A DNA stretch of 64,000 nucleotides, taken from assembly GCA_011799875.1 (NCBI GenBank), contig CM022300.1:170331837-170395836 (forward strand), in the 5' to 3' direction. Below, piece by piece: positions 45,086 to 56,098 of this stretch (the stretch's first letter is position 1; each line of letters opens with the position of its first letter). The translations under genes were made by a program, and so were the position numbers. The notes under the pieces were generated by a model. That model saw nothing but the letters and a program-made list of their open reading frames with translations. It was not told the origin of the DNA and did not search any database. The stretch is from Thinopyrum elongatum (lineage: Eukaryota; Streptophyta; Magnoliopsida; Poales; Poaceae).

Positions 45086-45569
45086 CAGCAAGTTCGATCA
45101 GCTTCAGTTAGCAGCAGTAGCGAAGGAATCGCTTGGGTTCAGTTAACAACCAGGGATCGATCGCTCGGGTTCAGTAACGTAGCTAGTGCAATCGCTCGGG
45201 TTCAGTTAGAGCCCAACGCCTTGCACCCACGCGCGTACGTGTATGAGAGAAACGTGCAAACCTCCGTGCATCGCTCAGCCCCGACCACCCACCGTAACCG
45301 GGAACTCCCCGATATTTTCCTCGCCCTTGCTTCTACCATGATTTTTTCCGTCATGGACGGCCCAAAGAATGTCATGCAGGTGCGTCCCCGGCCCGCCCAA
45401 GACAAAAAGCCCATTTTCTGTCATGATTTTTTGTCAGAGAAGTAGGAGCCCACCACATCTATGATGATACTTGGTTTTGTCGCAATTATCGTCATAGAAG
45501 TGTCATAAGCATGACAGAAAAAAAATTTGTTCAGGCCAAAATGTCACGGATGTGTCTTTTTTTGTAGTG

Positions 45570-47667
45570 GATGCTGATGAGCCCCCGGCCGTGGACTCCC
45601 CGCGCTTTGTCAGAGTCCCCAGGAAATCGGACCCCGCTCGCCGGACCACGCGAGTATCGGACCGGGCGGCCTCAGGCAAGGGCGCGGCAGTGCCCCCTCC
45701 GGAGGGCTCCCCACGCCTTAGCGGGGTGGTCAAGGAGTTGGGCCCGTCTCCACCAGACACACAGTCAAAGGATCGGGCGGACCCTGCCGGGGCAGACATG
45801 GCTTCTTCGGCCATGACCCCTCAGGGTGACCTCCTCACCCCTCCAGGCGGCGGCACCACGGCAGGGCCCATTGAGGGCCACTCTAACTGCCCCCGGGACG
45901 CGACCAAGGACACGCCGAAGAAGAGCGGGGGCGCATTGGGCTCCGCCGAGGAGGAGAAGAAGAGGAAGTGGACCGCGCCAGACGAATAACTAACCTTCCT
46001 TGCTTTCTGACCGAGTGCTGATCACACGAGTGCTCATATCATCTCCCCTCTTAACGACTAGAAGTGGTGGCGCGGCAAAGAAGAAGAAGGTGGGCGTCGC
46101 ATCGAAGGAGCCCCTTGTCCTGAAGGCGCCATCGGCACTTGGTTGCAACTCAGGCGGGCGAGGGGGTGCCCTGCACCGCCCTGGCGCCGCGCCTGGGTGC
46201 ACAGGCGTCGCTTCGCCCAGGCGCTCGGGCGCACTGGCCCCGCCTGGCACCTCGCCTGACCACTCGAGGGGGCCGATCATAGAGGCCACGGTGATTCAGC
46301 CCGTGGCACCACTTGTCGCGGCCGCGGCACCTCCAGCTTCAGGGGAGGGGGCGACTGCCTTGACTCCTCTTGACATTCTAGCCCCGGTCCCCGGATGCGA
46401 CGATGCGCAACCCACGGCGCAGCCTCAAGCAACCCCGACACCCTCGACCATGGTGGTTGACTCGGCAACCCCCAATGGCGTTGTGCAAGAGCTGACCATG
46501 AAGAGCGGCGGGGAGCTCCCTGCGCCTCTGGCAGAGGGCGTCATGAGTCCTCCCAACATGGTGATGCCAGCTCGAGATGTCGCGGCAGTTCCACTACAGC
46601 CAACTCTCGAGCTCATGAGATATGACCCCCTGATCAGGTGTGGAGCCTTGAGCTATGCCTGCGCCGCGCTCGATCGTCTCAAGGTGGACCTCCAGGATGC
46701 TGACGAGCGCCTCAAGTAGGAGTGCCTAAAGCTCGCCGCGGGGTAGCGCGAGCTTTCCAAGGCCAGCAAGGTGACCCAAGATCGGGCCGAGGCCCTCGCC
46801 GCCGAGAACAGGAGGGAGGCCGATGAGGCGAGGGTGGCCCGCGATGTGGTACTTGCCGAGGCAAAGGCGGCCACCAAGCGCTACCACGAAGTGGAGGCCA
46901 TCCTGAAGGAGCTCCAAGAGGAACAAGCCACACGCGCACAACAACTCCAGCAGCGGGAGGACGACCTCAAGGCTCGCGAGGCGAAGCTTGCAGACCGTGA
47001 CTCCACGCTATCGAAGGTGACCGTTGATCAAGTTGTGGAGCGCTAGCGCCTGGCCAAGCTGAAGGAGGAGCTGATCGAAGCCCAGGCATCCCACACTAGG
47101 CACGTTTCTAAGGCAATGGCCCAGCTGGACGCCAGGGAGAAGATCATTGCCGACTCCAAGCTAAAGATGGCCGCGGATCGCGACGCCTTCCCTTGCCTCA
47201 AGCTTAGGGCTCACCAAGCGCTGCGGTCCATCTGCAGGGGAGGATTTGAAGAACCTCTCGCAACCCCCAAGGGCAGCTATGCAGGACTCTCCTCCCAGCT
47301 TGCCAAAGGGCTCAAAGGCACCGCCGCCAAGGTGGACTCCATCCTGGAGGACGAGTGTTGCAACCTCTTCTCTATGGCAATGACGCGCGTCTTCAGCCAC
47401 CTTTACCTTCGCGACCCTAGCTTCAACTTCAACATGGTGACTGGGCCGGTCCCTCCTGAGTCCCGCGCTACCATGGTGGCAGCTGTGAAAGGCCATGTGA
47501 CTGCACTGCTAGGGAAGTTCACCTGCAACCTTGACACCAAACCTGCGGCAGCTAAGGCGAGCGGCAGCGACGGCGGCAATGGCGACGACAGCGATGTTGA
47601 AGATGGGCCCGTCGCGGCTGAGGCAGGTGGTGGCGACGACCATGGAGATGATGATCCTTCCTCCTAG
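45570..47667 (+). pseudogene. Antisense coiled-coil ORF of retroelement A, truncated by CACTA
   Basis: Exons: 45570-45986 in one frame (Pro/Ser-rich, ending KKRKWTAPDE), then an intron-like gap with a mutated donor (GACGA|AT), then 46066-47667 in another frame. The C-terminal half is a long coiled coil (EALAAENRREADEARVARDV; EEQATRAQQLQQREDDLKAR) followed by a helical block (ILEDECCNLFSMAMTRVF) and an acidic tail (GDDSDVEDG). Three TAG stops interrupt it at 46717, 46744 and 47044. Proteins of this kind are annotated as putative gypsy-type transposon proteins; their role is not known. The N-terminal conserved domain would lie left of 45570 and is absent. Confidence 0.65.
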
Positions 47668-48253
47668 AGCTTATCCTGCGACACTGATCATGCCTCGTGG
47701 AGGCGTAAGACTTTTGTTTGAATTTGTGATACATTTGGTGCCTATAATAACTGTTTGAACCCCGTAATTTCCTTTTCGTGCTTAGTTTCCTTCTTGTTTG
47801 CCTTTGTGCTCTGCGTCGACAGGGCCAAGCCCCGTGCATACCTCGGCCGCCATTGGAATGTCCAGTCGCAATGCCTGGACGAAACCAAGGAGCGAGGGCT
47901 ACGTGACTAGTGTGGCCCCTGAGTCGCCGTGCTTAGGGGTCCCCCTTGATGTGCGAGTGGCTCGTATGGAGGAAACATAGCGACGGCGAGGCTAATCCAG
48001 GGCCCTTCATACCTTTCTTTTGCCAGCCTCCGCCTGGGGGCGCGCGAGGAGATAGACACCAAGGGTCCTAGGGATCTTGGTGGGGTTACATGCGCGAGGG
48101 CAATGCTGCTAGGATTGGCCCAAGCAGAGGCGCCCTGTCCAGCCCCAGCTCGCGCACACCCTAGGGGTAGGCTGCAAGGAGCGTTGCTGAAGAGCCGAGA
48201 GCCCATCCTGAGGTTGATGCAACCCATAGGGCGCCGTCAGTTGTTTATCCACT

Positions 48254-48413
48254 AGCGCGGAGCATGGGGCTTCCACTAGGCGTGGCCAGGGTCGCGGTTT
48301 GACCGTATCCGTCAGCGCTGAGCATGGGGCTTCCACTGGGCGTGGGCATAGTCACGGTTCAACCGTATCCGCAAGCGCTGAACATGGGGCTTCCACTGGG
48401 CATGGGTAGGGAG
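48254..48413. repeat. 60-bp tandem repeat, about 2.7 copies
   Basis: AGCATGGGGCTTCCACT starts at 48261 and 48321, and AACATGGGGCTTCCACT at 48381, exactly 60 bp apart; CCGTATCCG..AGCGCTGA links the units. Confidence 0.9.
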
Positions 48414-48651
48414 CTCTGTATTAGAGTCTTCGGGCATGTACAACCCTATTTTGTTCGTACGCGTGACTCACATGGCAGAACTTTGAGGAGGTGTATCTGG
48501 GCACTCATAAGCCAGAGTGGGACTCAGGAGGCCCTACCTCAAGGCGGGTTGCGTCTGGATTTTTGGCGCCGAGCGCACTTATGAAACCTGTGTGATGGGG
48601 GCGACCTACGCCGAGTGAACCTTCGGAGGTCATCGCATGAGAAGACCGAAT

Positions 48652-49030
48652 ACCAAGGACCCATAGGAGGTGACGTGGATGGGCCGGCCCGCCAGACAGA
48701 GCTCGGTCGCTTGGGTTTATCAATGCTGCAGGGACGGACCCGAGCACAGATGCCGTGTCAAGTCTTCTCATGCAATAACACGAGGAAGGATACCCGGCGC
48801 GCGGCTCCTACAACAGCGAAGCGCCGAACTATGGTTGTATGAACCAGGCGGCGCGCCCTTACTCACCCACTCGCGATTAGCTCATGCGAGGACAAGGCAC
48901 CAAGGACCCCGGGAGGTGACATGCACGGGAACTGGAACATGAGACAGAGCTCGATCGCTTGGATTTAACAATGCTGTAGGGACGAACCCGAGCACAGACG
49001 CTGTGCTAGCACTTAATCATGGGCGGTCGA
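48652..49030. repeat. Direct repeat at 247-bp spacing
   Basis: Two diverged copies of a ~125-bp block: ACCAAGGACCC at 48652 and 48899, both followed by GGAGGTGAC, AGACAGAGCTCG and GACCCGAGCACAGA or close variants. Confidence 0.8.
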
Positions 49031-49429
49031 GGGTGGGGTTGTGAGGGCGCGGCGACATTCATGGTGACGAAGCACCGGGCACGTAGGTTGGAATACCAAG
49101 GAAATTTTATCGAAGGCAGGGCCAGTTCTGATACATGCACAAAATGGTACAGCTGCAGGGGCGGGCCCTAACAGCTTGAGGATAATGCAGCCCGTGGGGT
49201 GCTCTCAATTGAACAAACCAAAAGTCACCTGGCAATGATGCTGCTGGAGCGTCGATTTAGTCGATGAAGCTTGTCAGGGAGGCTTGCTCCTCACGAGCCG
49301 GGCGGCTCCGGAGGCTGGAGAGGCTCGCAAGGCCCGGGGGGGCTCGCGAGGGTCCGAGGCCTCCTGAGACTCCACTGTCAGGTGTCGGGCCTCACGAGAT
49401 GCATGCGCGGCTCACACAAGGTGCTGGTA

Positions 49430-52313
49430 CATAGCGCGCACATTCACCAGGCCGAAAGGCATGGGAACGTAGTTGCAGGGGTAGCCCCCGCTCCGACCGA
49501 TGCGAGACGGCCAGAAGAGGTCCTGCGAAGTGGCTCTGTTGAGGCCCAGGATGTTGACGCAGACGCGCACCCCGTCACCCGCATCGGGGGCGGCGGCTGC
49601 ACCGGTGGGGGGTGCGGGGCGGCGCTAGCCGTGCATGGCTTGCACCTCCTGAAGCTCCTCGGTCGCCTTGGTGATGAACTCTCTTGCTCCTGGCGCCTCA
49701 CGCTTTGCTCCTTGCTTGTAGCGGTGCGCATCAAGGCACGCCTCAAAGTGGTGCCTGAACACCTCCCTCGTCGCACTGGTCAGGTCAGAGGCTCTCCAGA
49801 CGGAAGCCCCCGAGCCCATCCTGAGGGAGGCGCCGGGCGCGCCTTCCTATGCTGGAGGAAGGGGCGCCCCAACAGCAAACGCGGAGCCTGAGGCATCATT
49901 AGCGGGTTTCTTGGACTCCGGACGGCTCTTGGGGAGGAGCTACTTCTTCTTCACTGGGGTGGCCTCGGGAGGTAGGACGCCACCTTCGTCATCAGAGTTC
50001 TCGGCTGCCGCGACACGGTAGGCATGCTCGAGGGAGCAAACCGCATCTTTCTCGTCACAGGCGACTGTGATGATGCCGCTGCATCCTGGCATCTTGAGGA
50101 CGTTGTAGCCATGGTGGATTGCCACCATGAACTTGGTGAGGGCAGGGTACCCAAGGATGGCATTATATGGGAGGCTGATGTGGGTGACATCGATGAGCTC
50201 GGTGTGGTAGTTGTCATGCTTGCCGAAGGTGACGGGAAGGAGCACCTACCCCAGGGGAACGGTGGAGCCATCGGTCACCCTAGAGAATGGCCTGGTGGGC
50301 ATGAGCTGGTCATATGGCACCTAAAGCATCTCGAAGGTCTCGACAGAGAGCACATTGAGACCAGCGCCACCAATGATGAGAGTCTTGGTGACGGAAACGT
50401 TGCTGATGGTGGCCGTGCAGAGCATGGGGAGCGCGCCAATAGTGGTCGCGCACCTGAGGTGATCCTTGGAGTCGAAGGTGATGGCGTACTATGACCACCA
50501 GAGGGGGCACACTGCCTCAAGTTTCCGGAGGGCCGCATTCACCTCATAAGAGAATTGCTTGAAGATGCTGTTCGAGGCGGGTGCCTGGGCGCCGCCGAGG
50601 ATGCAGGCAATCGCACGTGGTTCCTGAAAGCCCCCAGCCCCATCGTCCTAATGGTTCTTGCCGTTCCAACTTGGTGGTGGCGGCAGCGGGGGGAGGCCAG
50701 CGTTGCTGTGAGGGCGGGCCTCACGAGGCTGATCACGCCAGGGGCCGTCGCGAGGCTGATCGCACCAGCCATCCTCGCGAGGTTGGTCACGCCAGCCCTG
50801 ACGAGGGTTGCGGTTGTCCCAGCGGCCTCCGCCGCGGCCTCCTCCACGGCCGAAGCCACAGTCGCCGCGCTCGGGGAGGCGACCCAGGCACTCGTCTTGG
50901 AGCGCCCTGAGCTCCTGGCAATCGTTGGTGTTGTGGGTGTGAACATTGTGGAAGACGTAGAATGGGCGGTTATCCTTGCCTGGCTCGTCGCGGTCGCGGC
51001 TGTGCTTCAGCTCAGGCTCTGTTGCCGCAATGGTGGGGCCCTTGCATTTGCTTCCTTGGCCTTCACCTTCTTGTCTTCAGGATCGACGTCAGGGTGTTTG
51101 AGGAGAGAGAGGCGGCCTTCTTCCGCCCTGGCGCATCTGTCTGCCAGGTTGAACATCTCCAGTGCCGTGCACAGGTCGTCGTGGATGGCGAGCTCCTCGC
51201 TCATCTTGACGTCCGTGACGCCCTCAGTGAACGCCGAGATGATCGCTTCGTTTGAGGTTTTGGGATCTTGAGGCGAACGTTGGTGAAGCGCTGAATGTAC
51301 TTTCGAAGGGTCTCACCCGGTTGCTACTTCACGCACTGCAGGTCATTGACGGTGAGGGCGCGGTCACGGGTACCTTGGAAGTTGGCGATGAACCGCTCGC
51401 GCAGCTCATCCCAAGAGGAGATTGACCCCTCCAGGAGGTGCAAGAGCCAGGAGCGGGCGCCGTCCCTAAGAGCCATGGGGAACCAGTTCGCCATGACCTT
51501 GTCGTCACCATTTGCCACCTCGATGCTCAGTGAGTAGAGCTGGAGGAACTCCGCAGGGTCGGGGGTGCCGTCGTAGTGCGGGGGCAGGTCTGGCTTCAAC
51601 TTGCCGGGCCAAACGACGTGGTGTAGCTCACGGGTGAAGGCGCGGCAGCCCGCCGTGCTCACGGGTGTGGCCCGCGCGTGGGGATCATGGTCCTGACGCC
51701 CATGCGCTGCAGCCCCCAGAGCTTCCTGGTATTGGTGTTGGCATGGCGGTGTGGTGAGCGCACGCGCGTCATACTACTGCGGCTGCACCACCTGGTAGCT
51801 GGCCTCATCCCGCGCCAGTGCAAGTCTCCCGCGCGGATGCGCGTCGCGCCTGGGCTCGGCATCGGCACTGCACAAAGGAGGAGGCGGAGGCGCGCCATGA
51901 GCCATGTCGCCCACATGGGAAGGCGGGGGCCGGAGTGAGTGGGAGGGTGCCGGGGCCTCGCCGGCGGGGTTGACGAGCTCGGTGATGCGACCAAGCCAGG
52001 AATCGTAGCCTTCGTTGGCAGGGCGGTAGCACAGCAACTCACGCGCCATGAGGAGCGCGGCTTGCATGTTTGCCGGCTCGCAATGAGTATGGGAGGATGA
52101 CTCCGTGGCGGGAGTGAGGGAAGGCATGGCGGTGCGGCCATCACGCTACACGAAGGGTGGCAGCAAAGAGTCCTCCTGCTCTTGAGCAGCGGGGTCGGTG
52201 GCGGCGTTTGCTGCTGGAGAGGCGGAGCGGCGAGGAACACCGCAGCCCACGGGTGCCGTCTGGGCGACGCGGCCGGCCTGGTACTCGGCGCGAACACGAC
52301 GAGCTTCAGCCAT
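49430..52313 (-). pseudogene. Tat-type gag-protease-RT remnant of element A
   Basis: ATG at 52313 (MAEARRVRAEYQAGRV). The gag core at 51662-51324 reads KPDLPPHYDGTPDPAEFLQL and LRERFIANFQGTRDRALTVN, the retrotransposon gag domain; a further gag segment lies at 51204-51007 (SEELAIHDDLCTALEMFNLA). Protease-like sequence at 50245-49940 has YNAILGYPALTKFMVAIHH. The RT begins near 49820 (REVFRHHFEACLDAHRY) and jumps from GVRVCVNILGLNRA to YVPMPFGLVN, so the central RT with the YxDD site is lost. Several stops, for example after VNDLQCVK at 51324 and after LLPPFV at 52146, and frame shifts make it non-functional. RNase H and integrase are absent. Confidence 0.8.
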
Positions 52314-52370
52314 GGATGCGGCAGGGTGAGGATGAAGTGTGGTCAATGAAGAAACGGAGGCTTCAACACG

Positions 52371-52390
52371 CCCCTACCTGGCCGGCCAAA
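52371..52390 (-). other. Primer binding site region of element A
   Basis: Minus-strand TTTGGCCGGCCAGGTAGGGG directly follows the LTR end. The tRNA is not certain; the sequence looks like a mutated TGGCGCC-type site. Confidence 0.45.
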
Positions 52391-53265
52391 TGTCTGAGTC
52401 TGGGGTTCCGCGGACCCAAACTAGGTTTGAACTCTAGGGCGTGTATGAAGAATCTCGCTTCATGTCGATATGCTCCTCACCGCCCTCACGGCCTGATCTC
52501 GTCGTGTACGCGCGAGCAGGAAAAATAAGAAGTGGACATGGTAGTTTACCCAGGTTCGGGCCACCTTGCGGTGTAAAACCCTACTACTGCTTTGTGTTGG
52601 ATTGGCCTCGCGAGGAGGTTGAGGATGAACTAGTACAGTGGGTAAGCTGCCTCGGGAGAGCTCAATGGCCAGAGGGCTTGGTGGAATCCCGTCCCTCTCT
52701 ACGGTGGTGTCTAGCCTATATTTATAGTGGCCTTGGTCCTCTTCCCTCATAGCTTAGGCGGGAAGGGATTCCACAACGGCCATTTTGAAAGGGGACAAGA
52801 GTACATCTTATCCTGATGAAAGGTGGTCTCCGCCTGCAAGGCTTCTGGTCGTGACGCCGTGTTGGGCTCGGCGATGACATCCGTCCTGCCGAGCTCGTGG
52901 TCTTGGTCTTGTTGCACTGGAATGGAAACTTTTGGGGGATTCCTTAGGAACCTGCGCTTGTCCTTGCCTCCTTAGCACCGAAGTGGAAACTGTCTTGGAC
53001 TGCGCCTGCTGGCGCCCGCCTGGCATTGGTCGTCATGGCTCACTTCATCGCGTGCCTCGCGAGGTGGGGTACTTGCATAGAGATCTCCGCTCCTCGGGAG
53101 GCAAGCTCGGGGAGCTGCTCCACGGGAGGTCTTGGTGTCGTTCTCCTCGCGAGGTTCTTGCCTTTGGGGTCTTGTAGCTGGGGTGTGTTGGGCCGTCGAT
53201 GGGGACACCCACTAGGCCGCAGGCAGGCAGGTCTGGGTACCCCCATTCCCAGAACGCCGACAACA
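52391..53265 (-). repeat. 5' LTR of element A
   Basis: 875 bp. On the minus strand it starts TGTTGTCGGCG at 53265 and ends CAGACTCAGACA at 52391. A TATA box (CTATAAATATAGG, 52716-52728) stands about 330 bp from the inner end, with a typical leader GTAGGGTTTTACACC after it. Confidence 0.8.
52716..52728 (-). promoter_or_regulatory. LTR promoter TATA box of element A
   Basis: CTATAAATATAGG on the minus strand inside the LTR, in the place expected for the U3/R border. Confidence 0.6.
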
Positions 53266-53919
53266 AATCACTGTTGGGAAATTGATAGAAGAACAAATAA
53301 TTATGATGATATCCAAGGCAATGATCATGAATATAGGCATCACATCCAAGATTAGTAGACCGACTCCTGCCTGCATCTACTACTATTACTCCACACATCG
53401 ACAGCTATCCAACATGCATCTAGTGTATTATGTTCATGGAAAAATAGAGTAATGCAATAAGAACGATGACATGATGTAGACAAGATCTATTCATGTAGGA
53501 ATAGACCCCATATTTTTATCCTTAATAGCAACGATACATACGTGCCTCACTACCCCTTCTGTCACTGGGTGAGGACACCGCAAGATCGAACCCATCAAAA
53601 ATCAATCTAGTTGGCCTAACTAAACCAATGATTCAGAGAAGAAATACGAGGCTACAAATAGTCATGCATATAAGAGATCAAAGAAGACTCAAATAATATT
53701 CATGGATATAGATCTGATCATAAACTCGAACTTCATCAGATCCCAACAAACACACCGTAAAAAGTCATTACATCAAATAGATCTCCAAAAGAACATTGTA
53801 TTGAGAATCAAAAAGAGAGAAGAAGCCATCTAGCTACTGCCTACAGACCCATAGGTCTATGGTGAACTACTCACGCATCATCGGAGGAGCACCAATGTGG
53901 ATGATGAACCCCTCCGTGA
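53266..53919 (-). repeat. Athila LTR fragment fused to gag
   Basis: Closely similar to 54930-55602 of the complete LTR (same order of CATCTACTACTATTACTCC, GTCACTGGGTGAGGACACC, CACGCATCATC). The similarity stops at CCCCTCCGTGAT, 53919, where gag sequence begins, so about 500 bp of the LTR and the gag end were deleted. Confidence 0.75.
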
Positions 53920-54430
53920 TAAAAGCATCTTTGCACTTATCCCAAGAATCGATACTACTGCGAGGCAAAGAAGAAAACCAAATTTCTGCACGAACCCTCA
54001 AAGAGAAAGGAAGCAATTTCAACTTCACAATATCATTGTCCACATCTTTTTTCTTTTACATATCACATAAATCTACGAATGTGTTTTGAAGGGACACCAC
54101 ATCCTCATTAGGAGTACCGAAAAATTGATCTTTCATGACAAGATTCAACAAAGCGGCATTAATATCACAAGATTCCGCACTAGTGGCGGGAGGAGCAATC
54201 GGAGTAATAATAAAATCATTATTATTGGTATTGGAAAAATCACACAATTCGGTAATTTCTTGAGAGGTCGTGACTACGCAAACAAGATTGCAAGCAAATA
54301 AATAGATCTGACGAGAAAAAGGCGAACGAAAAAGAAGGCGAATAAAAAGGCAAATTTTTTTGTGAAGTGGGGGAGATGAAAATGAGAGGCAAATGGCAAA
54401 TAATGTAAATTCCAAGGAGATTAGATTTGT
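53920..54430 (-). pseudogene. Athila gag N-terminal fragment
   Basis: Minus-strand reading gives AALLNLVMKDQFFGTPNEDV, then, after a stop or frame break near 54060, DNDIVKLKLLPFSLRVRAEI and WFSSLPRSSIDSWDKCKDAF, the conserved retrotransposon gag motif. It breaks off at 53920 at the LTR fragment. The first codons are about 30-60 bp from the PBS side. Confidence 0.7.
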
Positions 54431-54460
54431 GATTAGGAACCTGATAGATGTTGATAATGT

Positions 54461-54479
54461 CTCCCCAGCAACGGCGCCA
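54461..54479 (-). other. Primer binding site (tRNA-Asp type) of the second Athila element
   Basis: Minus-strand TGGCGCCGTTGCTGGGGAG, 10 bases from the LTR; compare 3689-3707. Confidence 0.85.
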
Positions 54480-54489
54480 GAAATTCCTT

Positions 54490-56098
54490 TGATGTGGCTT
54501 GAAACTGCGTCGGTATTTCCCGAAAGAGGAAGGGATGATGCAGCACAGCTACGGTAAGTATTTCCCTCAGTTGTGAAACCAAGGTATCAATCCAGTAGGA
54601 GAACCAAGCAACACTGTGTAAACGGTACCTGCACTCAAAGAACAAATACTTGCAACCCAACGCATAAGAGGGGTTGTCAATCCCTCCTCGGTAAAAAGAT
54701 AGATTAATTTGTATGAGATTGGATAAATAGATCTGAATAAAACATGAAATAAAATTAGTAAAGAAAAAGTGCATCAAGGTATTTTTGGGTATTTGGAATA
54801 ATAGATCTGAAAGCAAATATGATAAAAGATAGATCTGAAAGAAATATGATAAAAGATAGACCCGGGGGCCATAGATTTCACTAGTGGCTTCTCTCAAGAA
54901 AATAGCATACGGTGGGTAAACAAATTACTGTTGGGCAATTGATAGAAGAACAAATAATTGTGAAGATATCCAAGGCAATGATCATGAATATAGGCATCAC
55001 GTCCAAGATTAGTAGACTGACTCCTGCCTGCATCTACTACTATTACTCCACACATCGACCGCTATCCAGCATGCATCTAGTGTATTAAGTTCATGGAAAA
55101 ACGGAGTAATGCAATAAGAACATTGACATGATGTAGACAAGATCTATTCATGTAGGAATAGACCCCATCTTTTTATCCTTAATAGCAACGATACATGTGT
55201 ACCTCGCTACCCCTTCTGTCACTGGGTGAGGACACCACAAGATCGAACCCGTCACAAAGCACCTCATCCCATTGCAAGAAAAATCAATCTAGTTGGCCTA
55301 ACTAAACCAAAGATTCAGAGAAGAAATACGAGGCTATAAATAATGATGCATATAAGAGATCAAAGAAGACTCAAATAATATTCATGGATATAGATCTGAT
55401 CATAAACTCGAACTTTGTCGGATCCCAACAAACACACCGCAAAAAGTCATTACATCAAATAGATCTCGAAGAGAACATTGTATTGAGAATCAAAAAGATA
55501 GAAGAAGCCATCTAGCTACTGCCTACGGACCCGTAGCTCTATGGTGAACTACTCACGCATCATCAGAGGAGCACCAATGAGGATGACAAACCCCTCCGTG
55601 ATCGTGTTCCCCTTCGGCAGAGTGCCAAAATAGGGCTCTAGATTGGATCTCATGGTTTTGGAACTTGCGGCGGCTGGAATTGTGTTTTGTTGACTGCCCT
55701 AGGGTTTCTGGAATATTTGGGTATTTATAGAGCTGAGAGGCGGTGGAGGAGACCCCCGTGGACCCCACAACCCATCAGGGTGCACCAGGGGCCTCTAGGG
55801 TGCCCTGGTGTCTTGTGGGCCCCATAGGCCTCCCCTCTGGTGCTTCCTTGGCTCCCAAGTTGTCTTGTGATCCAAAAAAATCTCCAAAAAGTTTCACTGC
55901 ATTTGGACTCTGTTTGATAGGGATATTCTGCAAAGTAACAAACAAGCAAAAAACAGCAACTGGCACTAGGCACTATGTCAATAGGTTAGTCCCAAAAAAA
56001 TGATATAAAGTTTCTATAAAATGGTTGTAAAACATCCAAGAATGATAATATAACAGCATGGAATAATAAAAAAATATAGATATGTTGAAGATGTATCA
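54490..56098 (-). repeat. Athila LTR, complete
   Basis: 1609 bp; starts TGATACATC at 56098 and ends ATCA at 54490 on the minus strand (TGAT..ATCA). It is related to the LTR at 3719-5269 but clearly diverged. The outer side is joined to PPT-like sequence rather than to unrelated DNA. Confidence 0.85.

Larger units (their letters stand above)
42990..45569 (-). mobile_element. CACTA transposon, terminal part (left end not found)
   Basis: On the minus strand the end reads CACTACAAAAAAAGACACAT at 45569, the terminal inverted repeat of a Triticeae CACTA family, followed inwards by ACAGAAAATGGGC-type sub-terminal sequence. The interior holds two diverged copies of a roughly 580-bp block and many copies of CTGTTCATCC (44690-45080), typical of sub-terminal CACTA arrays. 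No transposase is visible. The three bases after the end are GAT (45570-45572), but the other end and its duplication are missing, so the left limit near 42990 is approximate. Confidence 0.65.
47668..49429. other. Non-coding region of element A with internal repeats
   Basis: Between the antisense ORF and the RT remnant. No gene recognised. It holds the 60-bp array at 48254-48413 and a 247-bp direct repeat (ACCAAGGACCC at 48652 and 48899, followed in both by GACAGAGCTCG.TCGCTTGG). ORFs on both strands here look accidental. Confidence 0.55.
45570..53265 (-). mobile_element. Tat-type Gypsy retrotransposon A (3' end lost or beyond CACTA)
   Basis: Minus-strand order: 5' LTR (53265-52391), PBS region, gag (from 52313), protease, a shortened RT (to about 49430), non-coding repeats, then an antisense (plus-strand) coiled-coil ORF. 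Such antisense ORFs between pol and the 3' LTR are a mark of several Tat-lineage elements in grasses. The CACTA terminus sits in the antisense ORF, and the expected remaining ORF and 3' LTR are not found left of it. The outer LTR end abuts Athila LTR sequence at 53266, so A was inserted there. Confidence 0.75.

Noticed and set aside
44496..45146. 216-residue ORF rich in Ser and CSS/LFIH-like repeats
   Set aside because: Translation of the CTGTTCATCC array of the CACTA sub-terminal region; the repetition is in the DNA.
49271..51271. Long plus-strand ORFs (49271-49891, 50024-50494, 50555-51271)
   Set aside because: They are shadows of the minus-strand gag-protease-RT of element A, which has recognisable motifs.
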